Shown: positions 31,872-41,074, counted from the stretch's first letter. The stretch: DNA of 64,000 nt from Micromonospora sp. C95 (GCF_018070465.1 NZ_JAGPXT010000023.1:24270-88269), one strand, 5' to 3'. The notes: generated from the sequence alone by a model not told the origin. Numbers and translations: made by a program.

Positions 31872-32675
31872 TCAGGTGGCCGACACCACCGGGTTCGTCA
31901 GCTCACCGATCCCCTCGATCCGGACGCTCACCGTATCCCCGTCCGTGAGCGGGCTAACCCCTGCGGGGGTACCGGTCAACACAACGTCACCGGGCAGCAA
32001 CGTCATCACGTGTGAGACGTACGACACCAGTGCCGGCGCGTCGAAGACCATGTCGCCGGTGCGGCCGAGCTGCCGCACCTCCATCTCCTCCGGGTCGCGA
32101 CCGACCTCGCAGCGGATCTCCAGGTCGGTGACGTCCAGCCCGGTGGTGATCCACGGCCCGATCGGGCAGAACGAGTCGAACCCCTTGGCCCGGGTCCACT
32201 GGCTGTCGGACCGCTGCAGATCCCGGGCGGTGACGTCGTTGGCGCAGGTGTAGCCGAAGATGGCCCGTTCCGCAGCGGCCCGGTCAGCCCGGCGGGCACC
32301 CGGTGCGCCGATCACCACCGCCAGCTCGGCCTCGTGCTCGACCTGCTTGCTGAACTCCGGTAGCCGGATCGCATCCCGAGGGCCGATCACCGAGGTGGAG
32401 GGCTTCAGGAACAACAGCGGCTCCTTCGGCACCTCGGCACCGTGTTCGGCGGCGTGCTCGGCGTAGTTGCGGCCGACACAGACCACCTTGCTGGGCAGGA
32501 TCGGCGAGAGCAGCCGGACGTCGGACAACGCCCAGCGGACCCCACTGAACGTGATCTGGCCGAACGGGTGGCCGGAGATCTCGGCGATGGTGAGCCCCTG
32601 CGGGCCCGCCTCCGGCTCCCCCTCGACGACGCCGAACGACATTCCCTTGGCATGAGCAAAACGAGCGATACGCAC
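31872..32675 (-). CDS. Fumarylacetoacetate hydrolase family protein
   Basis: The 267-residue FAH-fold enzyme has KVVCVGRNYAEHAAEHG, the metal-binding acidic residues in EHEAELAVVIG, NDVTARDLQ and DSFCPIGPWI, and the C-terminal LTGTPAGVSPLTDGDTV. The family cleaves C-C bonds or tautomerises/decarboxylates beta-keto acids using Mg2+. The actinobacterial orthologue (Rv2993c-type) sits in the same leu/gltX neighbourhood. The substrate cannot be read from the sequence. Confidence 0.88.
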   Translation of the reverse strand: MRIARFAHAKGMSFGVVEGEPEAGPQGLTIAEISGHPFGQITFSGVRWALSDVRLLSPILPSKVVCVGRNYAEHAAEHGAEVPKEPLLFLKPSTSVIGPRDAIRLPEFSKQVEHEAELAVVIGAPGARRADRAAAERAIFGYTCANDVTARDLQRSDSQWTRAKGFDSFCPIGPWITTGLDVTDLEIRCEVGRDPEEMEVRQLGRTGDMVFDAPALVSYVSHVMTLLPGDVVLTGTPAGVSPLTDGDTVSVRIEGIGELTNPVVSAT

Positions 32676-32808
32676 CAGGCCAATGTAGTGCGGCCGGCGT
32701 ACGGTCGCCGCAGCTTACCCGCGCCGCGCACCACCGGGGCCGGATTCACCGCTTCGTACCCGCCCGGCGCGAGCCCGCACCTAGCGTCGGCTGCGGAGGT
32801 TCGTTCGT

Positions 32809-34122
32809 ATGCCTGCATCGACACGACACCACAGGACCCTCGCGGCGATCGTGCACTGCGTCGGTCTGCTGACCGCCCTGCCGGTGCTGCCGACGGCCAC
32901 CGCCGCGAACGCACCGGCGGCCACCGCTTCGCACGCCCCGGCGGCCGGGCAGCTCCAACCGGCGGCGTCCGCCGCACCCGAGCCGAGCATGCCGGCGGCA
33001 CCACCGGCGGTGCCCACGCCGACCCGGGTGGTCTCGCCGGCCGCCAGGCCGAAGGTGAGCGTACGGGTCGCGCCGGAGCGGAGCGCCGCGCCCGGGTACC
33101 GGATCGAGGTCCGTAACGCCGGCAGCAAGCCGGTGGAGACCACCGTTCGCCAGGAACTGCCCCAGGGCGTCTCGGCGACCACGGTCAGCGACGGAGGTCG
33201 GGTGCTACGTCCCGGCGGGTCGGCGGCCACCGAGGTGACCTGGCGGCTGAAGCTGCCGCCGGAGAGCACCACCACGCTGGGCACCACGCTCACCACGACC
33301 GCCTCCCGACAGCCGGTGACCGCACCGACGTGCGCCTTCGCCAGCGACGGCCGCCAGCCGTACGACTGCGCGAGCGCCACCTGGACGGCGCCGGGAATGG
33401 CGGCGACGCAGTCAGCGGAGCCCACCGGCTGGCGTCGTCAGGGGCCCGCGCTGGTGGCCGCCGGCGCCGCGCTGCTGGTGCTGGGCGTGGTGGGCCTGCT
33501 CACCTGGCGACGCCGCCGACGGCCGGTCGCCGCGGCACTGGCCTCGGACGGGCCGGGCACCGTCTATCCACGCCCGGCCGCTCCCCGACCGCCGGCCCGG
33601 CGCCGCAAGCCACCGGTCTGGATCGTGGTGCCGGTGGCCGCGATCGTGCTGGCCGGCACGCTGGGCGCCGCCGCGTGGTCGGCCACCCGGCGGGTCACCG
33701 CGATCGACACGGACGGCCAGCCGACCAGCGGCGCCTGGAAGGGCACCGGGGTCGCCGGGAGCTTGGGGATGCCGCTGCGCGAGGACGCGTTCGAGTTCAC
33801 CGTCTACCGGATGACCTGCGAACCGGGCCGGGGCGCGCGGCAGTGTCAGGCGACCGTCGGGGTCCGCAACCTCACTCCGGAGCACCAGAGCTGGCACGGC
33901 AAGCTGCAACGGGCGTACCTGGCGAACGGCAACTGGGTCACCACCGACGAGCCGGCCACCCGCCGGGCGAACCAGGGACGCGACGTGTTCGCCGATCCGG
34001 TGGCCGCCGGCAGCCGGGTGGTGCTGCCGCTGGTTTTCACGATCAACGGGCGGGAGGCACCACAGCGGCTGGAGCTGCGCAGCGGGGTCTTCTCCGCGGG
34101 TGTCCGCGTCGACGTGCCCTGA
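32809..34122 (+). CDS. Secreted/membrane protein with conserved-repeat (DUF11-like) domain
   Basis: The 437-residue protein has a signal peptide (residues 1-32) and a Pro/Ala-rich stretch. A DUF11-like beta domain follows (YRIEVRNAGSKPVETTVRQE, about 95-180), then membrane segments at about 205-225 (LVAAGAALLVLGVVGLLTW) and 270-290 (WIVVPVAAIVLAGTLGAAAW). The C-terminal domain (about 315-437) has two Cys and a beta-sandwich look (YRMTCEPGRGARQCQATVGV), like secreted DUF4352-type modules. With two helices, both end domains face outside. Function unknown. ATG start at 32809. Confidence 0.75.
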   Translation: MPASTRHHRTLAAIVHCVGLLTALPVLPTATAANAPAATASHAPAAGQLQPAASAAPEPSMPAAPPAVPTPTRVVSPAARPKVSVRVAPERSAAPGYRIEVRNAGSKPVETTVRQELPQGVSATTVSDGGRVLRPGGSAATEVTWRLKLPPESTTTLGTTLTTTASRQPVTAPTCAFASDGRQPYDCASATWTAPGMAATQSAEPTGWRRQGPALVAAGAALLVLGVVGLLTWRRRRRPVAAALASDGPGTVYPRPAAPRPPARRRKPPVWIVVPVAAIVLAGTLGAAAWSATRRVTAIDTDGQPTSGAWKGTGVAGSLGMPLREDAFEFTVYRMTCEPGRGARQCQATVGVRNLTPEHQSWHGKLQRAYLANGNWVTTDEPATRRANQGRDVFADPVAAGSRVVLPLVFTINGREAPQRLELRSGVFSAGVRVDVP

Positions 34123-34156
34123 CCGGCGGCCGGACGGCGGTCGTACCCTTGGCTCC

Positions 34157-35107
34157 GTGACCACCGTCCCCGCCCCGGCCGTGCCCGCCGTCGGTGGTGT
34201 CGTCGGCGGGCAGGTGGCCAGCCTGCCGGCAGCCGCCTGGCAGCCCCTGCTGGCGGGGCACGAACGACGCGCCGACTCGCTCACCGCCGGACACCGGGCC
34301 CGCCGGGCCACCGGGGCGCGCCACGCCATCGACGATTTCCTGTACGACTACTACGGCACCCGGCCGTCCGTGCTACGACGTTGGCACCCGGGCGTCGGTG
34401 TCCGCCTGGAAGCCGGTCCGGACGGTCCGGCGCCGCAGCACCGGTGGCGCTGGTACGCGACGGACGACGACGGCGCGGTACGCCTCGACGTCGACGCCTT
34501 CCTGACCGACCGGGGCGACTCGGTGCGCTTCATCCACCGGCTGCTGACCGCGATCGCGTCCCGCCCGGCCTTCACCGGCTGCTTCGGGCTGCACGAGTGG
34601 GCGATGGTGTACCGCCAGCGTGAGCACCGGCACCCGCTGCCCCTGCGACTCGGCCAGCGGGGCACCGACGCGGTGGTCGAGTCGCACCAGATCCGGTGCA
34701 CACACTTCGACGCGTACCGGTTCTTCACCCCCGACGCGGTCGAGCTGAACCACCTCCGACCGACCCGAGCCGGTCAGGTGGACCTCGACCAGCCCGGCTG
34801 CCTGCACGCCTCGATGGACTGCCACAAGTGGGCCACCAAGCTGGGCCCCGCCGTCCCCGGTGAGCTGGCGCTCGACTGCTTCGAGCTGGCCGGCGAGATC
34901 CGGCTGCTCGACATGCGGGCATCGCCGTACGACTTCTCCTCCTACGGTCAACCACCGGTGGCGATCGAGACGCCGGAGGGCAAGGCCGAGTACGTCGCAC
35001 GGCAGCGCGAGTTCGCGCGGCGGGCCGGCCGGCTGCGGGCCCGGCTGATCGAGATCTGTTCGGCGCTGTTGGACCAGGCCGGAGCGGCGGCCCGGGCCGA
35101 GGCGTGA
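34157..35107 (+). CDS. Conserved actinobacterial protein annotated as 3-methyladenine DNA glycosylase
   Basis: The 316-residue protein has strongly conserved-looking blocks: HAIDDFLYDYYGTRPSVLRR, WHPGVGVRLEAG, FGLHEWAMVYR, TDAVVESHQIRCTHFDAYRF and CLHASMDCHKWATKLGP. Homologues in Streptomyces are labelled 3-methyladenine DNA glycosylase, but I see none of the AlkA helix-hairpin-helix or Mpg fold motifs. Multiple His/Cys/Asp residues suggest a metal site. The true activity should be treated as unknown. GTG start at 34157. Confidence 0.7.
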   Translation: MTTVPAPAVPAVGGVVGGQVASLPAAAWQPLLAGHERRADSLTAGHRARRATGARHAIDDFLYDYYGTRPSVLRRWHPGVGVRLEAGPDGPAPQHRWRWYATDDDGAVRLDVDAFLTDRGDSVRFIHRLLTAIASRPAFTGCFGLHEWAMVYRQREHRHPLPLRLGQRGTDAVVESHQIRCTHFDAYRFFTPDAVELNHLRPTRAGQVDLDQPGCLHASMDCHKWATKLGPAVPGELALDCFELAGEIRLLDMRASPYDFSSYGQPPVAIETPEGKAEYVARQREFARRAGRLRARLIEICSALLDQAGAAARAEA

Positions 35108-35133
35108 TTTAGGGCCAAGCGAGGTACGACCGG

Positions 35134-35559
35134 CTACTCGCCGTCCACCCGACGGTCGCGCTTGCGCTGCCCGCGACGCTTCTTCTCAGCCAGCCGTCGC
35201 TCCTTGGCCGCCCGTGACGGGCGGGTCGGACGACGCGGTGGCGGTGGCGGGGCGACCGCCTCGCGCAGCATCGACACCAGGCGTTCCCGCGCCGCTTCAC
35301 GGTTGGCCAACTGGGCCCGGTGCTCGCTGGCGGCGATCGTCAACACGCCGTCGACCAGCCGTCCGGCGAGCCGGTCCAGCGCCCGGGTACGCAGCGACTC
35401 GGGGATGCTCGGTGAGCCGGCCAGGTCGAAGCTCAGCTCGACCCGGGAGTCGGCGGTGTTGACGCCCTGCCCGCCCGGTCCGGAGGACCGGGAGAACCGC
35501 TCCCGCAGTTCACCGGCGGGAACCACCCACCGGTCGGTCACCCGCAGTCCGTCGTCCAC
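35134..35559 (-). CDS. arfB: Alternative ribosome-rescue peptidyl-tRNA hydrolase ArfB
   Basis: ArfB (YaeJ) enters the empty A site of ribosomes stalled on truncated mRNA and releases the peptide. The 141-residue protein has the catalytic SSGPGGQGVNTADSRVELSF with GGQ at 29-31. Its basic C-terminal tail (EKKRRGQRKRDRR) is the helix that binds the mRNA channel. The length is normal. It is convergent with the preceding + strand gene and unlinked to others. Confidence 0.93.
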   Translation of the reverse strand: MDDGLRVTDRWVVPAGELRERFSRSSGPGGQGVNTADSRVELSFDLAGSPSIPESLRTRALDRLAGRLVDGVLTIAASEHRAQLANREAARERLVSMLREAVAPPPPPRRPTRPSRAAKERRLAEKKRRGQRKRDRRVDGE

Positions 35560-35637
35560 GCCCTGAGGCTAGCGCGGGGCCCGCAGCGCCTCCGCGCCAA
35601 CGCCCGCGAGCGCATCTTCGGCTGCGCGATCCGGTTG

Positions 35638-35928
35638 TCAGCGGTCGGGTCGCTCGTCGGTGGTGCTGCTCGGCGTCGGCGGTGCCGGTTCGTCACTGCC
35701 ACCGGTGGCGGCGTACGCGACCGCGCCGATCAGGAGCAGGGCGATGACGCCGATCTTCGTGGTGACGACTTTGATCATCATCCAGGCTGCGCGACGTGCT
35801 CCGGGCACGGTCTTCTTGGCCGCCTGGTAGTCGTTCCAGCCCCGCCGGGCGCGCGCGTACGACGACCCCACGCCACTTCCGATGATGAGGCCCACCAGCA
35901 GGAGGGCCGCGATGAGAGGACGCTCCAC
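35638..35928 (-). CDS. Small membrane protein of unknown function
   Basis: The 96-residue protein has one N-terminal hydrophobic segment (residues 4-20, LIAALLLVGLIIGSGVG), a basic loop and a second segment (about 58-76, TKIGVIALLLIGAVAYA). The short C-terminal tail is Pro/Asp-rich. A two-helix hairpin with cytoplasmic loop is likely. I do not recognise a family. GTG start at 35928. It lies between arfB and the protease gene on the same strand, but the 108-bp gap upstream argues for its own promoter. Confidence 0.65.
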   Translation of the reverse strand: MERPLIAALLLVGLIIGSGVGSSYARARRGWNDYQAAKKTVPGARRAAWMMIKVVTTKIGVIALLLIGAVAYAATGGSDEPAPPTPSSTTDERPDR

Positions 35929-36036
35929 CCACGCCAGTATTCATACCGAGCGTAATATTTCCATTCTCCGATCATCGGTCGCCGGAATCCGACAGTTGCC
36001 CCAATCTCTCGGTAATCGGACAGTAACTCTCGGTAA

Positions 36037-36900
36037 TCAGCCGCCCTTTCCGATGATCGTGTCGGCGGTCTGCTGCACCTGCTCGATCGGGATGGCGAAC
36101 CCGATGCCGATGGAACCGTTTCCGTCGATCGTCGCGATCGCGGTGTTCACCCCGACCACCTCGCCCCGGGCGTTGACCAGGGGTCCACCCGAGTTGCCGG
36201 GGTTGATCGAGGCATCGGTCTGCACCGCCCGGTGCCGGTTGTCGCCGAGGCGCACCTGCCGGTCCAGCGCGCTGACGATGCCAGCGGTGACCGTGCCGGG
36301 CAGCCCCAGTGGCGACCCGACGGCCAGCACCGGTTCGCCCACCCTGGTCGCACCCGGCTTGGCCAACGGCAGCGACGCCAGGTTCGCCGACGACGGCACC
36401 CTGAGCACCGCCAGATCACTGTCCGGTTCCCGGCCGACCACCTCCGCCGCGTACCGCCGGCCGTCCGGCAGTTCGACGGTCACCGGCCCACCACGGCCCT
36501 TGGCGATGATGTGATCGTTGGTGATGATGTGCTGTTCGGAGTCGACCGCGAAACCGGAACCGCTCGCCGAGCCACCCGCCGCCCCACCCACCAGCACCGA
36601 CACCACACCGGGCACGGTCTTCTCCGCGGCGGTCACCAGCTCGGCCGGCACCGGGGCGGCGGACGCGGCAGCCGGCCCCGGGAGGCCGTCACGACCGGCC
36701 ACCCAGCCACCGGCGAGCGCTCCCGACCCGGCGGAGATGGCCACCATCGCCAGCCCGGCCAGCAGCCGGCGGCGCCAGCCGCCCAGCAACCGCTCCCGCG
36801 CCCCTGACGCCGGGTCCGTCCCGCCCCGCCCGTCCGGGTCGAGATCGGGTGAGACGAACCAGGGTCCGCGCGGCTCGCCCAGTCCGGTCTGCACTGCCAT
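36037..36900 (-). CDS. HtrA-like S1C serine protease lacking a PDZ domain
   Basis: The 287-residue protein has a cytoplasmic N terminus, one membrane segment at about 46-66 and an extracellular chymotrypsin-fold protease. The catalytic triad is His130 (ITNDHIIA), Asp162 (PDSDLAVL) and Ser237 (GNSGGPL). The frame ends right after the protease domain, so the usual PDZ domain of HtrA/DegP is absent. It probably cleaves misfolded or regulatory envelope proteins. The ATG at 36900 has GAGGAG 7 nt upstream; the ORF could extend to 36915. It is 65 bp downstream of the VWA gene on the same strand. Confidence 0.9.
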   Translation of the reverse strand: MAVQTGLGEPRGPWFVSPDLDPDGRGGTDPASGARERLLGGWRRRLLAGLAMVAISAGSGALAGGWVAGRDGLPGPAAASAAPVPAELVTAAEKTVPGVVSVLVGGAAGGSASGSGFAVDSEQHIITNDHIIAKGRGGPVTVELPDGRRYAAEVVGREPDSDLAVLRVPSSANLASLPLAKPGATRVGEPVLAVGSPLGLPGTVTAGIVSALDRQVRLGDNRHRAVQTDASINPGNSGGPLVNARGEVVGVNTAIATIDGNGSIGIGFAIPIEQVQQTADTIIGKGG

Positions 36901-36964
36901 ACGTACGCTCCTCACGTGTGTGGCCTCGGCTGCGGCCGCCGTCCGCGGATCGGGCGGTCGGAAC

Positions 36965-37924
36965 TCAGGGCAGGCGGGAGAACCAGCGCATCGAACCGGC
37001 CGCCGCGCCCATCGCGAAGACCAGTCCGAGCCCGATGAACCGGGCGGAGACGTCCTGCCGCACCGTGCGCCAACCCACCGAGCTGCCGATGTCGTCGTAG
37101 ACGGCCCGCAGTTCGGCGCTCGTACCGGCCTCGTGGAAAGCGCCCCCGGTCTGCTCGGCCACGGCGCGCAGCGTCTCCCCGTCCACCGGTACCTGGATCG
37201 GTCGCCCGCCCCGGTCGACGAAGCCGCCCGGGGTACCGAACGAGATGCTGTGCACCGGCACGTCGAGGGCCACCGCCTCAGCAGCGGCCTCGACCGGATC
37301 CATGCCCGAGGTGTTCGCCCCGTCGGAGAGCAGGATGATCCGGGCCGGTGGCGGCTCGGTCGTGGCCCTGTCGTCGAGCGCCTTCACCGCGCCCAGCGAG
37401 GTGCTGATCGCCTCGCCGATCGCGGTGCCCTGCACCCCCGTCGTGCCCTCGGCCAGCCGCTCGATCCCGTCGTGCAGCGCCTCCCGATCGGTGCCCGGTG
37501 GCACCAGTACCGCCGCGCTGCCGGCGAACGCGACAAGTCCCACGTTGAACTCGCCGGGCAGGCCGTCGGCGAAGCGCCGAGCGGCGCTCTTGGCCGCACT
37601 GAGCCGATCCGGCTCGACGTCACCGGCGAGCATCGAGGTGGAGACGTCCACCGCCACCATGACCGTGGCGCGTTCCCGGGGCACCCGGACCTCGGCGGTG
37701 GGTCGGGCGAAGCCGACCACGAGCAGGGCCAGCATCGCCAGGAAGAGGCCGGCCGGCAGGTGCCGACGCCAGGTCGGACGCCGGGGCGCCACCCGGCCGA
37801 GCAGCCGCAGGTTGGTGAAGCGGACCGCGTACCGGCTGCGACGCCGCTGTGCCACCAGGTACGCCGCCGCCAGTGCGAGCACGCCGAGCAACAGCCAGAG
37901 CCGGACGGGTGACTGCCAGATCAC
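36965..37924 (-). CDS. Membrane-anchored von Willebrand factor A protein (BatA-like)
   Basis: The 319-residue protein has membrane segments at residues 8-24, 57-73 and near the C terminus (RFIGLGLVFAMGAAAGSM). The VWA domain between them has the MIDAS motif DVSTS (Asp93, Ser95, Ser97) and ILLSDGANTSGMD. Bat-type VWA proteins act with MoxR ATPases in envelope stress or metal-enzyme assembly. The GTG at 37924 overlaps the DUF58 stop by 4 nt, so moxR, DUF58 and VWA genes are a coupled operon. Confidence 0.9.
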   Translation of the reverse strand: MIWQSPVRLWLLLGVLALAAAYLVAQRRRSRYAVRFTNLRLLGRVAPRRPTWRRHLPAGLFLAMLALLVVGFARPTAEVRVPRERATVMVAVDVSTSMLAGDVEPDRLSAAKSAARRFADGLPGEFNVGLVAFAGSAAVLVPPGTDREALHDGIERLAEGTTGVQGTAIGEAISTSLGAVKALDDRATTEPPPARIILLSDGANTSGMDPVEAAAEAVALDVPVHSISFGTPGGFVDRGGRPIQVPVDGETLRAVAEQTGGAFHEAGTSAELRAVYDDIGSSVGWRTVRQDVSARFIGLGLVFAMGAAAGSMRWFSRLP

Positions 37925-38934
37925 GCCGCACCTCCCCGGCGCGACGCAGGCGCGGCGGCCAGCCGGCGTTGCGCGTGCACGTGCCGGACGATGTCGACGG
38001 TCCAGTCCCGGTCGGTACGTAGCGCCAGCTGGGTCGCACCGGCCCGGCGCAGCGCTTCCCGGACCTGCTCACGTTGGCCGGCAGCCGCCGCGGCGTAGCG
38101 CTCACGCAGGTGCCGGTCGCCGGTCCACACCTCGCGGCTTTCACCGGTCTCCGGGTCGACCAGGGTGATCAGACCGACGTCCGGCAGCTCCAGCTCGCGG
38201 GGGTCGGTCACCTCGACCGCGAGCACCTGGTGGCGCGCCGTGAGCTGGCGCAGCGCACGTTCCCAGTGGGCCGGGCACCGTGGATCGTCGGGCAGGCCGT
38301 CGAGGAAGTCGGAGACCACCACCACCAGACCACGCCGGTGGGCGACCCGGCGCACCTCGGCCAGCGCGTCGGCCAGCCCGGCGACGGGCTGGGCCTGCGG
38401 CACGACGTCCGGGTCGTCGCCGGCCCGGGGCGCGGCCAGCAACGCACGCAGCAGCCCGAGCAGGTGGGTACGCCCGCACCGGGCCGGCACCCGGTGCAGC
38501 CCGTACGGCGTGAGCACCTGTGCGCCGAGGCGGTTGCCCGGCCCGGCGGTGAGGAAGCCGATGGTGGCGACCGCGGCGACGGCGAGTTCCCGCTTGTCCA
38601 GCTCGGCGGTGCCGTACTCCATGCTGGGGCTGGCGTCGACGAGCAGCCAGGTGGTCAGTTCCCGGTCGGCGTCCACCTCCCGCACGTGCGGCACCGCGGT
38701 GCGGGCCGTCACCGACCAGTCCATCCGGCGCACCTCGTCCTCACCCGGCCGGTACTCGCGGCTGCCCGCCGGTTCGCTGCCGGGACCGGGCAGCAGGCCG
38801 TGCCGCTCGCCGTGCAGCAGGCCGTCGAGACGTCGGGTCACCGTGAGTTCCAGCCGCCGCAACCGCTGGCCGGGGGTGAGGTCGGTGAGCACCGGGTCCG
38901 CCGCCACCGGCGGCCCGGGGTTCCGGCGGCCCAT
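37921..38934 (-). CDS. DUF58 domain protein
   Basis: The 337-residue protein shows the DUF58 signature GSREYRPGEDEVRRMDWSV, and a degenerate VWA fold with LLVDASPSMEYG and LVVVVSDFLDG. It lacks membrane segments, unlike many family members. In MoxR operons, DUF58 and VWA proteins are thought to be partners of the ATPase. The ATG at 38934 shares one base with the moxR stop (TGATG); a longer frame to 39024 lies inside moxR and is rejected. Confidence 0.88.
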   Translation of the reverse strand: MGRRNPGPPVAADPVLTDLTPGQRLRRLELTVTRRLDGLLHGERHGLLPGPGSEPAGSREYRPGEDEVRRMDWSVTARTAVPHVREVDADRELTTWLLVDASPSMEYGTAELDKRELAVAAVATIGFLTAGPGNRLGAQVLTPYGLHRVPARCGRTHLLGLLRALLAAPRAGDDPDVVPQAQPVAGLADALAEVRRVAHRRGLVVVVSDFLDGLPDDPRCPAHWERALRQLTARHQVLAVEVTDPRELELPDVGLITLVDPETGESREVWTGDRHLRERYAAAAAGQREQVREALRRAGATQLALRTDRDWTVDIVRHVHAQRRLAAAPASRRGGAA

Positions 38935-39983
38935 CAGGCGACTGCCAGGTCCGTCGCGGGTGCCGGCCGGGCGGTGGCCACCCGGGGCGGCGGTACCGCC
39001 TCGACCAGCCGGTGGACCACCCAATCGGCGCTCACCCCGTCGGCGACCGCGTCGAAGGAGAGCACCAGCCGGTGGGCCAGTACGTCTGCCGCGAGTTCCC
39101 GGACGTCGTCGGGCAGCACGTAGCCGCGCCCCCGGAGCAGCGCCTGGGCGCGCGCGGCCGAGACCAGGCCGAGGGTGGCGCGTGGGCTGGCACCGTAGGC
39201 GAGCAGCCCGGCCATCTCCGGCAACCCGAACCGTCCCGGATCACGGGTGGCGAGGATGAGCCGGACCACGTACTCGGCGATGGCGTGATGGACGAACACC
39301 TGCCTGGCCCGACGCTGGAACTCGCGCAGCCGCTCCGGGTCGAGCACCCGGTGCGCCCGGGGGCGTTCGGCGCTCATCCGGTAGAGGATGGCCAGCTCGT
39401 CGGCGACGTCCGGGTAGTCGACGACGATCTTCATGAGGAAGCGGTCCCGCTGCGCCTCCGGCAGCTGGTAGACCCCTTCCGACTCGATGGGGTTCTGGGT
39501 GGCCAGCACCAGGAACGGCTCCGGTACCGGGTGGCTGCGCCCGCCGATCGACACCTGACGCTCGGCCATCGCCTCCAGCAGCGCCGACTGCACCTTGGCC
39601 GGTGCGCGGTTGATCTCGTCAGCCAGCACCAGGTTCGCCATCACCGGCCCCAGCTCGACGTCGAAGCTCTCCTTCGAGGCGCGGTAGATCCGGGTGCCGA
39701 CGATGTCGGAGGGTACGAGGTCTGGGGTGAACTGGATGCGGGAGAAGCTGCCGCCGACCACCGTCGCGAGGGTCTGCGCGGCGAGGGTCTTGGCCACTCC
39801 CGGTACGCCCTCCAGCAGGCAGTGCCCGTCGGCGAGCAGTGCGACCAGGAGGCGTTCGACGAGCCGATCCTGCCCGACGATCACGCGTTTGACCTCGAAG
39901 AGCGTCTGGTCCAACTCCGCCGCGGTCGCGTCCGGATCGGCCGGGCTGGGCAGGCTGGCCATGGTGTCCGAGATGTCCGTCAC
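38934..39983 (-). CDS. MoxR-family AAA+ ATPase
   Basis: The 349-residue AAA+ chaperone-like ATPase has Walker A GVPGVAKT (59-66), Walker B LVLADEINRAPAKVQSALLE with MAERQVS, sensor ATQNPIESEGVYQLPEAQRD and the C-terminal lid with YGASPRATLGL. All are conserved in MoxR proteins, which remodel VWA-containing partners. It is the first gene of the moxR-DUF58-VWA operon, possibly with the HtrA-like protease as a fourth gene. The ATG at 39983 fits the family length. Confidence 0.93.
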   Translation of the reverse strand: MTDISDTMASLPSPADPDATAAELDQTLFEVKRVIVGQDRLVERLLVALLADGHCLLEGVPGVAKTLAAQTLATVVGGSFSRIQFTPDLVPSDIVGTRIYRASKESFDVELGPVMANLVLADEINRAPAKVQSALLEAMAERQVSIGGRSHPVPEPFLVLATQNPIESEGVYQLPEAQRDRFLMKIVVDYPDVADELAILYRMSAERPRAHRVLDPERLREFQRRARQVFVHHAIAEYVVRLILATRDPGRFGLPEMAGLLAYGASPRATLGLVSAARAQALLRGRGYVLPDDVRELAADVLAHRLVLSFDAVADGVSADWVVHRLVEAVPPPRVATARPAPATDLAVA

Positions 39984-40096
39984 GGTGCTTGCTTCCCGAG
40001 CCGACCGGCGGACAAACGTCGGAATTTCACGCCCTCGGCCGCCCAGACCACGCGATCGGCGCCCTTACCGGACAGCGGTGGAGCGGGGAGCCGTGT

Positions 40097-40129
40097 CACC
40101 GGCCTCCGTCGTGACGACGGAGGCCGGTG
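40097..40129. terminator. Terminator hairpin downstream of the secreted-protein gene
   Basis: A perfect 15-bp stem, CACCGGCCTCCGTCG (40097-40111) with its complement (40115-40129), has a 3-nt loop. It begins 13 bp after the stop of the minus-strand gene at 40142. Confidence 0.85.
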
Positions 40130-40141
40130 GCAGGGGATGGA

Positions 40142-40639
40142 TCAGCGGTGCACGAGAAGGTAGAACGGCAGGTCGGCCGGGGTGCCGGCGGAGTCGCGGG
40201 TCTGGATGAAGACCGCGTTCGGGGTGAGCAGTCGCCGCGCGACCGAGATCTCACCGGCAGGCGGGACGCAGCACGAGTCCGGCCGGCCGATCGTCGCCAC
40301 GTAGATGCCGTAGGTGACGTTGCTGCCGAACTGCACCTCGTACTCGCCGACGCCGTACTTGATGACGACGCCGTCACCACGGGCCTTGGTGCCGTTGGCG
40401 TTCACCGCCGTGGCGTAGAAGCCGGCGACGGCCTGGGTGCTCACCCCGTCACCCTTGGCGAGGGCGGCCTTCGCGCTGTTCAGCGAGGCGGTGGTGACGG
40501 CCGGCTGCTGGGCGCTGCGGGCAGCGGGCTGGGCGGACTCGGCGGTCGGCTTCGCCGCGGCGATTCCGCCGCCGGCCAGGGCCAGCGCCAGGGCCGCGAT
40601 CGCCACCGCGGCCGTCTTGCGTCGGAATAATCTGGTCAT
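40142..40639 (-). CDS. Secreted protein of unknown function
   Basis: The 165-residue protein has a clear signal peptide (MTRLFRRKTAAVAIAALAL through GGIAAAKP). The mature domain has a Gln/Ala-rich start and a beta-rich region (GDGVVIKYGVGEYEVQFG, YGIYVATIGRPDSCCV, FIQTRDSAGTPADLPFYLLV) with adjacent Cys residues. Similar small secreted actinomycete proteins exist without known function. The ATG at 40639 has GGGAG upstream; the frame extends to 40744 without a signal peptide. It is followed by a strong terminator, hence monocistronic. Confidence 0.8.
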   Translation of the reverse strand: MTRLFRRKTAAVAIAALALALAGGGIAAAKPTAESAQPAARSAQQPAVTTASLNSAKAALAKGDGVSTQAVAGFYATAVNANGTKARGDGVVIKYGVGEYEVQFGSNVTYGIYVATIGRPDSCCVPPAGEISVARRLLTPNAVFIQTRDSAGTPADLPFYLLVHR

Positions 40640-41074
40640 GACGGGTCTCCCTTTTCCAGGCGTGGAGATGCGGCCGACCCGCGGCACACGGGACGGTTGT
40701 TGCCTTTTTCGAGTCGGGCGGCAATGAGCGCTCACCGCCTGCACACCCCGTCCGGGGGCACACCCGCAGACGTGTCCCGCTCGCCGACTTCATGCGCTCT
40801 GAGCTGGGGATTCATCATCAGAACGCGGCCTCCCGAGCAGCTGAAACGTAGCACCGAAAAATGCCAGGGGTCAATAGTGCCGATACTGTCGGCGAGTTGT
40901 CGGATCAACGCCGACAATCGCGAAAAGTGAAGCCGCAAACAATTCGCGAAAGCGATTCCGGAAGCCGCTTCCCGATCTTTTCCCACTACCGGTCGACGCG
41001 CTCGGGCAGGTCGTCGCATCCCGGTGCGATCACACCGGGCGGGGTTCACGGGCGGAGTTCAGTAGCCTGCGTGC
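40640..41074. other. Long intergenic region with a bulged hairpin
   Basis: The 435 bp between divergent genes contain no ORF I can support. The stretch 40840-40980 is clearly less G+C-rich than its surroundings and includes an inverted repeat, GTCGGC-GA-GTTG (40888-40899) with CAAC-GCCGAC (40906-40915). This is a stem of 10 bp with a two-base bulge and 6-nt loop. It probably holds the promoters of both flanking genes and perhaps an operator. Confidence 0.5.
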
